From positions 1 through 15,264 of the forward strand of contig JAEUQL010000030.1 of NCBI GenBank assembly GCA_016789295.1: a stretch of DNA of 15,264 nucleotides, written 5' to 3'. Below are positions 8,601-14,216 of the stretch, piece by piece. The translations under genes and the position numbers were made by a program. The notes beneath the pieces are model-generated. The model was not told the DNA's origin. It did not search any database and was given only the letters and a program-made list of their open reading frames with translations. This stretch comes from Blastocatellia bacterium. Lineage in GTDB: Bacteria; Acidobacteriota; Blastocatellia; Chloracidobacteriales; JADJPF01. Position 1 is the first letter of the stretch. Every line of letters starts with the position of its first letter.

Positions 8601-9248
8601 ATATATTACCAACGACGCCAGTTTGCAGAAGCTACAGAGAACTATAAACGCTCTCTTGCTGTAGCCAAAGCTATTGGTCGCAGACGCGGGGAATGTAGGA
8701 TTTCAGTAAACCTTGGAGAGATATGCCGTCAAGTTGGCGATCTAGAATCAGCCAAGAAGTACTTTGACGAAGCACTCACAATAGCTATGGAGATACAGGA
8801 CAGAGAGATAGAAGGCCATACACTCTCAAATTTGGGACTTGTTTATCAAGACCTTGGCGATTTTAGCCTAGCACTCGATTTCTTTGAACGAGCTATATCT
8901 ATCTTTCAAGAAACCAATTACAGAAGCAATGTAGAAGTAGAAGCTTTCACTGGTATTGCCAATATTTTGTGGCGACAAGGTAGAGCAGACAAAGCCAAGG
9001 ACTATTTTGCAAAAGCAGTCGAAAGTGCTAAGTCTTTGAGCTTGTCACATCTGGTAATAAGCTGCTTACGTTCTTTGGCTACTTGTGAGCTTAGTCTAGG
9101 AAATTCCACACAAGCTAGTGTATACTTGGAGCAAGTTATCAGTGAGATAGAAAATGTAACCTCTAGCCAAATTTCCGAACAGGAAAGTGCACAGTACAAG
9201 CAGATTAAATCAGAAGTAGAAAGTGAGTTGGCAGATTTGGGGTTCTAA
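5643..9248 (+). CDS. Ser/Thr protein kinase fused to STAND/AAA-type ATPase and TPR array
   Basis: A 1201-residue cytoplasmic signalling protein. Residues about 8-280 are a PknB-type kinase: glycine loop SAGGVATIY (23-31), Lys45 in VVVKVLK, catalytic loop HRDFKPAN (137-144), DFG (161-163) and activation-segment SPE (189-191). All key residues are present, so it should be active. A Ser-rich linker leads to a predicted-ATPase module from about 354, with FVGRDDE, Walker A GDPGIGKT (384-391), Walker B LVLFLDD (500-506) and SGGNPFY (599-605), as in PknK/MalT-type STAND ATPases. Residues about 755-1190 are degenerate tetratricopeptide repeats, a protein-binding scaffold. There is no transmembrane segment. 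STAND ATPases usually switch on ligand or partner binding to the repeats, so the kinase is probably controlled that way. It diverges from the PP2C gene, whose product may reverse its phosphorylations. Confidence 0.93.
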   Translation: MQKSDTMIGRLIDGKYELEYTMSAGGVATIYSALRRQIGDKVVVKVLKLDEKLDPVELKRFRLEASAAASIKHPNIVSIYDFGLLEDIAYIVMEKLEGHDLAREIRSWGIIPLERALRIFKQVCSAATAAHKQGLVHRDFKPANIIFQKPDGEDDLIKVVDFGIVKPMKERLEKLTAVDAAIGTPEYMSPEQCLGQKLDERTDIYSLGIVLYEMLTGDVPYSNAVPSAIMVQHAIGTPPPMSLKNPYIPPEVEAVVMKALSKELEGRFKTVLEFSVEFELACRSASLSRKSLDQSSRSAESQLFLSGLVENFDNWTPLPNYQPSLLSSSLVDTTVAAEAAYPARNNTSRFSFERFVGRDDEMKKLMERFEQVKEGNSKAVFIIGDPGIGKTELVVQFQKNSSDIPRFFLVGKFYEYVTDRPYRPYFDAVSSFRSNLPSSSLEQSVKDPLLKEKVVKQLSDIESLLHISSRNNEAVEQSTKYQTFELLAGLFKTISSVAPLVLFLDDLQWADSLSLEFLAYLLRNCDKENILVLATVRSQDLHDEQKSIRTWFRRIHRYPTFDQIKLSALSNDESKSLIDSVFGNMKTSESTIKKLLSASGGNPFYLCEIIRHLIQDQKIFWNGESWQCSELEDIELPGSIVELVDLHLRRLSDDTLDVFTRAAVIGEKFSLTLLRMISEVSKDDLMDIVDIGLKESIIKESIATYSEDDYFIFSHSTLRRALYERLSSYRRRRLHNQIGERLESKNIDNLEELAGELAYHFHQGTNYKKALRHSVVAGEAALNVFAIEDAYRYYFIAGECLSRMEELNSDIPYELDWLCRMHLSYGQVLMYLGKNELALSQLEIGLQLSYAAEVSSLQKRLLRALGELSWSCSEYKEAINYCNQALQINGEVDQAEECQIFSVLGNIYFSQGLVDQALDYYSKSLEKARETGEKTSEARALRHMALILGWHGESQKALEYLEEALKLSNSVGDRENERQSMLLKGNIYYQRRQFAEATENYKRSLAVAKAIGRRRGECRISVNLGEICRQVGDLESAKKYFDEALTIAMEIQDREIEGHTLSNLGLVYQDLGDFSLALDFFERAISIFQETNYRSNVEVEAFTGIANILWRQGRADKAKDYFAKAVESAKSLSLSHLVISCLRSLATCELSLGNSTQASVYLEQVISEIENVTSSQISEQESAQYKQIKSEVESELADLGF

Positions 9249-9267
9249 GTTGCTTAGCTGCTTAGAA
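9243..9267 (+). terminator. Weak inverted repeat at the end of the kinase gene
   Basis: TTCTAAG (9243-9249) and CTTAGAA (9261-9267) form a seven-base-pair stem with an 11-base loop overlapping the kinase stop codon. The stem is AT-rich and lacks a following T run, so this is at best a weak or factor-dependent terminator. Confidence 0.2.
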
Positions 9268-9329
9268 ATTCCCCTATTATCCGAAATTTACTCTTACTGG
9301 TACGATGGTTGCTCTGGTTTGTAGTTCTG

Positions 9330-9403
9330 AACTCCAGTGGAAGCTTTCTGTTTACCACTATATTCAGCCCTAAAGTCTATTCTGTTTTTTTAACTCCAAT
9401 GGA
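9330..9403 (+). promoter_or_regulatory. Repeated palindromic motif upstream of the protease
   Basis: AACTCCAGTGGA (9330-9341) and AACTCCAATGGA (9392-9403) match at 11 of 12 positions, and each centres on the palindrome TCCA-N-TGGA. Two copies 62 bases apart in the 170-base leader of the protease gene could be regulator binding sites. No matching regulator is known to me, and the second copy lies just six bases before the ribosome site. Confidence 0.3.
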
Positions 9404-9408
9404 GACCC

Positions 9409-9413
9409 GGAGG
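9409..9413 (+). promoter_or_regulatory. Ribosome binding site of the protease gene
   Basis: GGAGG is followed by five bases and ATG at 9419, fixing the start and placing the signal peptide at the N-terminus. Confidence 0.7.
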
Positions 9414-9418
9414 TTATA

Positions 9419-11104
9419 ATGAGAAATAGAACTCTACTACTTACCTTAACTGTTCTATTCACATTAGCTTTTCTCTCTTTCTCTCACCCTTGCTCAACAC
9501 TCTACTTAAAGGTTAAAGCTGATGAACGTATACGACAGTCAGACAAAATATCTCCTGTCCTGAAATATGTGCAGAATGAGAAGGTGTCTGTAATAATTTC
9601 AACCAAAACTACCCCCTCACCAGAATTAATGGAAAAAATTACACGGTCAGGTGGTAAAATTAGCATACCAAAACCTGATTCTACTGTTTTTTCTGCAGAT
9701 ATACCTACTAATCAACTCGGTATTTTAGAACAGAGTAATGAAGTTTTTAGTGTCACACCAAACCGCACTATCTTCTCCTCTCTGGATCTGACCAGATCAG
9801 TTACAGGGGCAGATGTTGCTCAAAATAACTTTGGTCTTACTGGAGAAGGTGTTGGTGTAGCTATAATAGACAGCGGCATTAACGACGACCATGAAGATTT
9901 TGTTTCATCTAATGGACAAAGGAGAGTCGTCTACTCAGAAAATTTTGTCGTAGGCGAAGCAACAACTAAAGACCTGTATGGGCATGGCACTCACGTAGCA
10001 GGAATTGTCGCTGGAGATGGCTCTGCTTCCACCAAAGCATCGAGTTACCGGTCAATGAAAGGTATTGCCCCAAAAGCAAACTTGATCAACCTTAGAGTTC
10101 TCAATTCTAGAGGGATGGGAAGTGAAAACACTGTAATAGCAGCTATAGATAGAGCTATTGCTATCAGAAATACATACAATATCAGAGTAATAAACTTATC
10201 TCTTGGTACCGCTGTTCTTGGTTCTTATATAAATGACCCTCTTTGCCAAGCAGTTGAGAGGGCCTGGAATGCAGGAATTGTCGTAGTTACTTCTGCAGGA
10301 AACCATGGAAGAAATCCAAACAATGGATATGGGCTTATAAACTCTCCAGGAAATTCACCTTTTGTCATCACTGTAGGAGCCACAAACTCAAACGGAACAG
10401 TCTCATTATCGGACGACTTAATAGCAAGTTACAGCTCGCGTGGTCCAACACTTTTTGACCATGTAGTAAAACCAGATATTGTTGCTCCTGGAAACAAGAT
10501 AAAGTCTGTGATGGCTGAAAATTCTACTATAGCATTAGATCCTTTCTTTACTGATCACATAGTTGATCCTTCTTACTACCTTACCTCAGTAACAGAGAAA
10601 AGGTATGACTACATTACTTTAAGCGGCACATCCATGGCAACTCCCACAGTTAGTGGGGCAATTGCTCTGATGCTTCAAGCCCAACCTTCTCTAAACAACC
10701 ATACTGTCAAGCTACGCCTGATGGCTTCTTCAAAGAAGAATTTTGTATTCACATATGACATCTTCACTGTAGGTTCAGGACTACTCGATATTGCTGCTGC
10801 ACTTAACAGATCGGGCTTTGCAACAAGCAGCCGTTCTCCAAGAGTTATTAAAACAGCAACAAACGTTCAGATAGTCTATGATGGAGGATGGGAAGATCAA
10901 GGAAGCTGGGCCACAGGCATTGTCTGGGGTGATGGTGCAATTGCTTCAAACGGTATAGTCTGGGGTGATGGCATTGTTTGGGGTGATGGTATAGTCTGGG
11001 GCGATGGTATCGTTTGGGGTGATGGTATAGTCTGGGGTGACACAGTAGAGGCAACCGGACTGTTTAACCAAGGCAGTAGAAATGATACATCTGCAGGAGA
11101 CTAA
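9419..11104 (+). CDS. Secreted subtilisin-family (S8) serine protease with C-terminal IVWGDG repeats
   Basis: A 561-residue exported protease. Residues 1-28 look like a signal peptide (MRNR, then a hydrophobic stretch to about 21, with Cys25 nearby). Residues about 50-120 resemble an I9-type inhibitory propeptide. The S8 catalytic domain covers about 128-465, with Asp151 in IIDSGI, His189 in GHGTHVAG, oxyanion Asn295 in SAGNHG and Ser405 in LSGTSMATP, so the triad is intact. The C-terminus (about 500-541) has one separate IVWGDG and then five tandem GIVWGD units, followed by a polar tail. I recall such tails in subtilases of several environmental bacterial phyla, including Acidobacteria; their role is unknown, perhaps surface retention or stabilisation. 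The gene is monocistronic: it has its own long leader and ends before a strong hairpin shared with the convergent shell operon. Confidence 0.94.
   Translation: MRNRTLLLTLTVLFTLAFLSFSHPCSTLYLKVKADERIRQSDKISPVLKYVQNEKVSVIISTKTTPSPELMEKITRSGGKISIPKPDSTVFSADIPTNQLGILEQSNEVFSVTPNRTIFSSLDLTRSVTGADVAQNNFGLTGEGVGVAIIDSGINDDHEDFVSSNGQRRVVYSENFVVGEATTKDLYGHGTHVAGIVAGDGSASTKASSYRSMKGIAPKANLINLRVLNSRGMGSENTVIAAIDRAIAIRNTYNIRVINLSLGTAVLGSYINDPLCQAVERAWNAGIVVVTSAGNHGRNPNNGYGLINSPGNSPFVITVGATNSNGTVSLSDDLIASYSSRGPTLFDHVVKPDIVAPGNKIKSVMAENSTIALDPFFTDHIVDPSYYLTSVTEKRYDYITLSGTSMATPTVSGAIALMLQAQPSLNNHTVKLRLMASSKKNFVFTYDIFTVGSGLLDIAAALNRSGFATSSRSPRVIKTATNVQIVYDGGWEDQGSWATGIVWGDGAIASNGIVWGDGIVWGDGIVWGDGIVWGDGIVWGDTVEATGLFNQGSRNDTSAGD
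10952..11041 (+). repeat. Five tandem 18-base repeats encoding GIVWGD
   Basis: Five in-frame 18-base units encode residues 512-541 of the protease, and a sixth diverged copy lies at 10916-10933. At DNA level units 1, 3 and 5 use ATA GTC for Ile-Val while units 2 and 4 use ATT GTT or ATC GTT. This alternation suggests expansion by 36-base double units. Copy number could vary by slippage without breaking the frame. Confidence 0.9.
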
Positions 11105-11109
11105 AAGTT

Positions 11110-11139
11110 AAGACGCTGCAAGAAAACTTGCAGCGTCTT
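11110..11139. terminator. Bidirectional hairpin terminator between protease and shell operon
   Basis: A perfect 13-base-pair stem, AAGACGCTGCAAG (11110-11122) and CTTGCAGCGTCTT (11127-11139), encloses an AAAA loop. It lies between two convergent genes. On the minus strand it is followed by AACTTTTAG, and on the plus strand by CATAAACTTT. It touches the stop codon of the eutN-like gene and probably ends transcription from both sides. Confidence 0.85.
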
Positions 11140-11414
11140 CATAAACTTTCAGAAACCTTTACTGTATCAACAATTCCTATTATCGCTGCATCTACAGGGC
11201 AATCTTTGAGTCCGTGAGCCAGACGCGCCGAACTTCCTTGCACCACTAATACAGTCTCACGAAAACCAGCTCCAACAGTATCAATAGCCACCAAATAGCC
11301 CGATTCATCATTACCTTTGACATCTACAGGGCGTACAATGAGAAGCTTTTTGCCTTCAAGACGCTGGTCTTTACGTGTGGCAACTACAGTTCCAATTGTG
11401 CGGGCAAGAATCAT
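11139..11414 (-). CDS. EutN/CcmL-family microcompartment vertex protein (BMC-P)
   Basis: A 91-residue protein that matches the EutN/CcmL family along its length: N-terminal MILARTIGTVVATRKDQRLEG, then KLLIVRPVD, the signature GAGFRETVLVVQGSSAR (about 49-65), and a C-terminal strand DAAIIGIVDTV. Members form pentamers that cap the vertices of bacterial microcompartment shells. The start codon directly follows the stop of the hexamer gene (TAGATG, zero gap), with no clear ribosome site of its own, so translation is probably coupled. Together with the upstream hexamer protein it supplies the minimum parts for a closed shell. It is the last gene of the operon, ending at the strong hairpin. Confidence 0.95.
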   Translation of the reverse strand: MILARTIGTVVATRKDQRLEGKKLLIVRPVDVKGNDESGYLVAIDTVGAGFRETVLVVQGSSARLAHGLKDCPVDAAIIGIVDTVKVSESL

Positions 11415-11705
11415 CTACTTTTTGGCTCGGCCTTCAAAAGAGACTGGTAGGCTCTCGTTCACGCTCATATGTGGGCGTGGGATGACGTGTACACTCACTA
11501 ACTCCCCTACTCTACGGGCAGCAGCAGCACCAGCATCAGTTGCAGCTTTGACAGCAGCTACATCACCGCGAACAATCGCAGTGACTAGCCCTGCACCTAT
11601 CTTCTCATACCCTACAAAGCTCACGTTTGCAGCTTTGACCATCGCATCTGCAGCTTCTACCATTGCCACTAGTCCTTTTGTTTCTATCATTCCGAGGGCT
11701 TCCAT
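11415..11705 (-). CDS. Microcompartment hexameric shell protein (BMC-H, PduA/CcmK-like)
   Basis: A single BMC domain fills the 96-residue protein: MEALGMIETKGLVAMVEAADAM, then KAANVSFVGYEKIGAGLVTAIVRGDVAAVKAATDAG and VHVIPRPH. This is the canonical PduA/CcmK/EutM pattern. Such proteins form flat hexamers with a central pore that tile the facets of the shell. The length fits the single-domain BMC-H class, with no tandem or Fe-S variant features. A good AAAGGAG sequence (11719-11725) lies 13 bases before the ATG, farther than usual, and a 13-base palindrome AGTTTTGAAAACT (11708-11720) sits between them. It lies 36 bases after the aldolase stop and directly abuts the eutN-like gene. Confidence 0.96.
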   Translation of the reverse strand: MEALGMIETKGLVAMVEAADAMVKAANVSFVGYEKIGAGLVTAIVRGDVAAVKAATDAGAAAARRVGELVSVHVIPRPHMSVNESLPVSFEGRAKK

Positions 11706-11741
11706 ACAGTTTTGAAAACTCCTTTGGTTATCAGAATTTAA

Positions 11742-12533
11742 CTATTTAGCTGCAAGAACAAGCTGTGAAGCTCTCTTGACAAGTTCCACCAACTCACTCT
11801 TTTTGAGGCTTATAACCTCTTCATTTTCTCTGTCATTCTCTGTCAAGTGAGTATTCATAAAGCCACACACTTGACACCTCTTATCACTCGACATGTAGCC
11901 AGATTTTTCCCGTAAATCTATCAACTTATCTATATTCTCTCTGCTGAGTTCCCTTTCCCCACCAAGTAGCCTTGCTACAAGACTTATTCTGGCTACGTGT
12001 TCAAGGGTTTCCATTCTTCCATGGGCAGTTTCAAGATCTGAGCCATAGGCAACTGCACCATGGTTTGCCATCAGCAGTGCATCGTGATACTTGACAAGCG
12101 GTCTCATAGCATCAGTCAGTTCATTTGTAGAAGGTGTTCCGTATGCTGCTAATGGTATACAACCAAGGGTTAGCACAACTTCAGAAACCAGTGCTTTATC
12201 TAGTGCTTGTCCTGCTGCAGCATATCCTGTTCCACAAGGAGGATGCGCATGAACCACTGCACGAACGTCGTGGCGCTCTTCATAGATGAGTAGGTGCATA
12301 GGTAGCTCAGAAGAAGCATCTCTGTCACCTTCAAGCTTCTGCTTACCATCTAGCGAGACTTTGACGATCATATCTGGAGTAAGAAATCCTTTGCACACTG
12401 ACCTTGGTGTAGTCAGTATAGAGTCATCCAGCCGAACACTTATATTTCCATCACCAGCAGCTATAAAACCACGGTTGTAAAGGTGGCGGCCTATCTCTAC
12501 TATCTGTAACTTCAAATCTTTTTCAGATTTCAT
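11742..12533 (-). CDS. Class II aldolase (L-fuculose-phosphate aldolase-like), likely microcompartment cargo
   Basis: A 263-residue protein of the class II aldolase/adducin family. Residues about 5-195 carry the catalytic domain, with GDGNIS (27-32), SSELPMH (74-80, catalytic Glu76) and zinc ligands His95, His97 (HAHPP) and His158 (ANHGA). These match the FucA Glu73/His92/His94/His155 set. The expected reaction is retro-aldol cleavage of a sugar phosphate such as fuculose- or rhamnulose-1-phosphate to lactaldehyde and dihydroxyacetone phosphate; the true substrate is unknown. Residues 196-263 extend beyond ordinary FucA and include RCQVC (219-223), a charged linker (231-240) and an amphipathic helix ISLKKSELVELVKRASQLVL. 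That arrangement resembles a cargo encapsulation peptide. Just downstream are two shell genes, and a putative promoter precedes it. Confidence 0.93.
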   Translation of the reverse strand: MKSEKDLKLQIVEIGRHLYNRGFIAAGDGNISVRLDDSILTTPRSVCKGFLTPDMIVKVSLDGKQKLEGDRDASSELPMHLLIYEERHDVRAVVHAHPPCGTGYAAAGQALDKALVSEVVLTLGCIPLAAYGTPSTNELTDAMRPLVKYHDALLMANHGAVAYGSDLETAHGRMETLEHVARISLVARLLGGERELSRENIDKLIDLREKSGYMSSDKRCQVCGFMNTHLTENDRENEEVISLKKSELVELVKRASQLVLAAK

Positions 12534-12567
12534 ACTCTTTGTGGATTTACAATTTTTGAAAGTTGCT

Positions 12568-12595
12568 ATTATACCTTGCTAACTGTCAGCAGCAA
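12568..12595 (-). promoter_or_regulatory. Putative aldolase/shell operon promoter with overlapping Rex-box-like operator
   Basis: On the minus strand a perfect TATAAT (12568-12573) lies about 35 bases upstream of the aldolase ATG. Sixteen bases further up is a poor -35 (TTGCTG). Spanning this interval is the 20-base imperfect inverted repeat TTGCTGCTGACAGTTAGCAA (12576-12595). Its length and 7-6-7 layout equal the Rex operator (TTGTGAA-N6-TTCACAA, or TTGTTAA-N6-TTAACAA in some phyla). The right half matches TTAACAA at 6 of 7, the left half only 4 of 7. Binding here would block RNA polymerase. The rex gene ends only seven bases upstream. Confidence 0.4.
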
Positions 12596-12601
12596 AGCTG
12601 T

Positions 12602-13318
12602 TCAAGAGCTTCGCTCCTGCTCTTTGCAAATTACCACCAAATTCTTTTCTTCTTCGTCTGCTTTAACACCTCTGTTGTTGGGTCTGATACCACTGTTTAT
12701 TAGGGCATGTGAAAGGCTGTGAAAAGAGATGGTTAAATCTACTATCTTTACTGTTACGTCTTCTGGAACCTGCAATTGAACTGGAGCAAAGCTGAGTACC
12801 CCTTTTATACCTGCCGCAACTACTTGATCAAGTACAAGCTGAATAACAGAAGCTGGAACTGCAAGAACAATTATGTCTATAAATTTCTCTTTAATAATAT
12901 CCTTAAGGTTCTTTACATCATATATCTCTATTCCCAGCTTTGTCTTTCTACCTATCTTTTCTTGGTCATTATCAAAAAGTGCTACAGCCTTAAAATTACT
13001 TCCTGTGAATCCTTCATAGTCAGCAAGAGCAATACCCATATTTCCAGCCCCTATTATTCCTATGTTGTGGCTCACTTCTAGTCCTAGAATTGCTCTTAGG
13101 CAGTCTCGCAGTTTGACAACAGCATAACCTACACCTCTCACACCAAACTCACCAAACTGTGTAAGGTCTTTCCTTATTTGTGCAGAGTTGAGATTAAATC
13201 TTGTTGCAAGATCTTGTGAAGAGATAGTCTCCACTCCTTCTTTAGAGAGTAGCTCAAGACAACGAAGATATATAGATAACCTATCTATAGTAAGCTCTGA
13301 AATTTTTTCTACTTTCAT
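12602..13318 (-). CDS. rex: Redox-sensing transcriptional repressor Rex
   Basis: A 238-residue protein that matches Rex along its length. Residues about 1-80 form a winged helix domain (RLSIYLRCLELL, ISSQDLATRFNLNSAQIRKDL, FGEFGVRGVGY). Residues about 85-200 form a Rossmann NAD(H) domain with IGIIGAGNMGIAL (86-98) and the acidic residue after strand 2 (LFDND). A C-terminal helix includes VDLTISFHSLSHAL, which in Rex swaps between subunits. Rex dimers bind DNA when NAD+ is high and release it when NADH rises. The usual repressed genes are fermentation and respiratory genes. Here it sits directly upstream of the aldolase and shell genes, 68 bases away, suggesting redox control of the microcompartment. 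The C-terminus is unusually charged (ADEEEKNLVV...). The ribosome site is weak. Confidence 0.95.
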   Translation of the reverse strand: MKVEKISELTIDRLSIYLRCLELLSKEGVETISSQDLATRFNLNSAQIRKDLTQFGEFGVRGVGYAVVKLRDCLRAILGLEVSHNIGIIGAGNMGIALADYEGFTGSNFKAVALFDNDQEKIGRKTKLGIEIYDVKNLKDIIKEKFIDIIVLAVPASVIQLVLDQVVAAGIKGVLSFAPVQLQVPEDVTVKIVDLTISFHSLSHALINSGIRPNNRGVKADEEEKNLVVICKEQERSS

Positions 13319-13406
13319 TCTTCTACATCATATATCAGATACACCAGCAAAGTTTAGCGGATCTTAGTAAGTGGACATGTGAAAAAAGATCCTAAAAACG
13401 CAAAGC

Positions 13407-13429
13407 CACAAAAGGTATCGCCTTTTGTG
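13407..13429 (-). terminator. Hairpin terminator after sdhB
   Basis: CACAAAAGG (13407-13415) and CCTTTTGTG (13421-13429) form a perfect nine-base-pair stem with a five-base loop. The hairpin starts 26 bases past the sdhB stop. On the minus strand it is followed by GCTTTGCGTTTTT, a moderate T tract, consistent with termination of the sdh transcript before rex. Its half-sites are the reverse of a Rex box, so an operator role is unlikely. Confidence 0.55.
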
Positions 13430-13454
13430 ACCTTGCCATAAAGAGTAGGAAATA

Positions 13455-14201
13455 CTATTTTAGCCAGCCAAAAAGTCCTTCCCAAGTTGTCTGTCTGTTA
13501 ACGTCTGCAATAGACTCAGTCAAAGGTATATGCTTTGGACAAGCTCTCACACAGTTCTGTGCATTTCCACAGTCTTGTACACCACCTTCTTCCATCATCG
13601 CTTCAAGACGTTCTTTCTTGTGCATAGCACCTGTTGGATGCATGTTCATAAGACGAACCTGATTGATAACAGAAGGACCAACAAAGAGAGTTTTTGGATT
13701 GTACTGTGGACAAACTTCCATACACACACCACAGGACATACAGGTTGAAAGCTTATATCTTAATTCTTGAGTCTCTGCATCAAGACGTGGGCCAGGTCCC
13801 AAGTTGTGTGTGCCATCAACTGGAACCCAAGCTTTGGCTTTCTTCAAGTCGCTGAAAAGGCGACTACGGTCAACTTTCAAGTCCCTGATCAAAGGAAATT
13901 TCGTCATTGGCTCAATGACAATTGGGTGATCTATCTTGTCAACGAGAGTGCTACAAGCTTGGCGAGCCTGGTCGTTTATAACCATCGAACAAGCACCGCA
14001 AACGTGCTCAAGACAACTAGATTCCCATACAACAGGCGTAGTCTGCTTTCCATCTTTGGTTATAGGTCTTTTGCGGATCTCCATCAGGCAGATTATTATG
14101 TTCATGTTCGGTCTATATGGGATCTCAAACTCTTCCCAGTAAGATTTGGAACTTGGATCTTCCTGTCGCTTTACCTTAATAGTCAAACTCTTTTCTGCCA
14201 T
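13455..14201 (-). CDS. sdhB: Succinate dehydrogenase/fumarate reductase iron-sulfur subunit
   Basis: A 248-residue protein that transfers electrons from the flavoprotein to the membrane anchor of complex II. The N-terminal ferredoxin domain has Cys63, Cys68, Cys71 and Cys83 (SSCLEHVCGACSM...QAC) for the [2Fe-2S] cluster. The C-terminal domain has Cys154, Cys157, Cys160 and Cys164 (CMSCGVCMEVCP), then Cys211, Cys217 and Cys221, for the [4Fe-4S] and [3Fe-4S] clusters. The SCLEHVCGACSMVIN wording is like the Bacillus-type enzyme rather than the E. coli type. It follows sdhA with the Shine-Dalgarno overlapping the sdhA stop codon. No membrane-anchor gene is in the window; it may lie upstream of sdhA. 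Confidence 0.95.
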   Translation of the reverse strand: MAEKSLTIKVKRQEDPSSKSYWEEFEIPYRPNMNIIICLMEIRKRPITKDGKQTTPVVWESSCLEHVCGACSMVINDQARQACSTLVDKIDHPIVIEPMTKFPLIRDLKVDRSRLFSDLKKAKAWVPVDGTHNLGPGPRLDAETQELRYKLSTCMSCGVCMEVCPQYNPKTLFVGPSVINQVRLMNMHPTGAMHKKERLEAMMEEGGVQDCGNAQNCVRACPKHIPLTESIADVNRQTTWEGLFGWLK

Positions 14202-14209
14202 TAAATGAT

Positions 14210-14216
14210 CCTCCTT
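14210..14216 (-). promoter_or_regulatory. Ribosome binding site of sdhB overlapping the sdhA stop
   Basis: AAGGAGG shares two bases with the TAA stop of sdhA and lies eight bases before the sdhB ATG. The overlap implies coupled translation of the two subunits, and it is the strongest ribosome site in the window. Confidence 0.8.

Noticed and set aside
10848..11054. A His/Arg/Leu-rich minus-strand frame opposite the protease repeats
   Set aside because: It is an antisense shadow of the tandem repeat; its periodic composition simply mirrors the 18-base unit.
12776..13081. A 101-codon plus-strand frame inside rex
   Set aside because: It is antisense to the conserved Rossmann domain of Rex, and the Tyr/Asn/Leu-rich translation has no family features.
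13407..13429. CACAAAAGG/CCTTTTGTG considered as a Rex operator
   Set aside because: The half-sites are inside-out relative to TTGTG...CACAA. The position after sdhB and the downstream T tract fit a terminator better.
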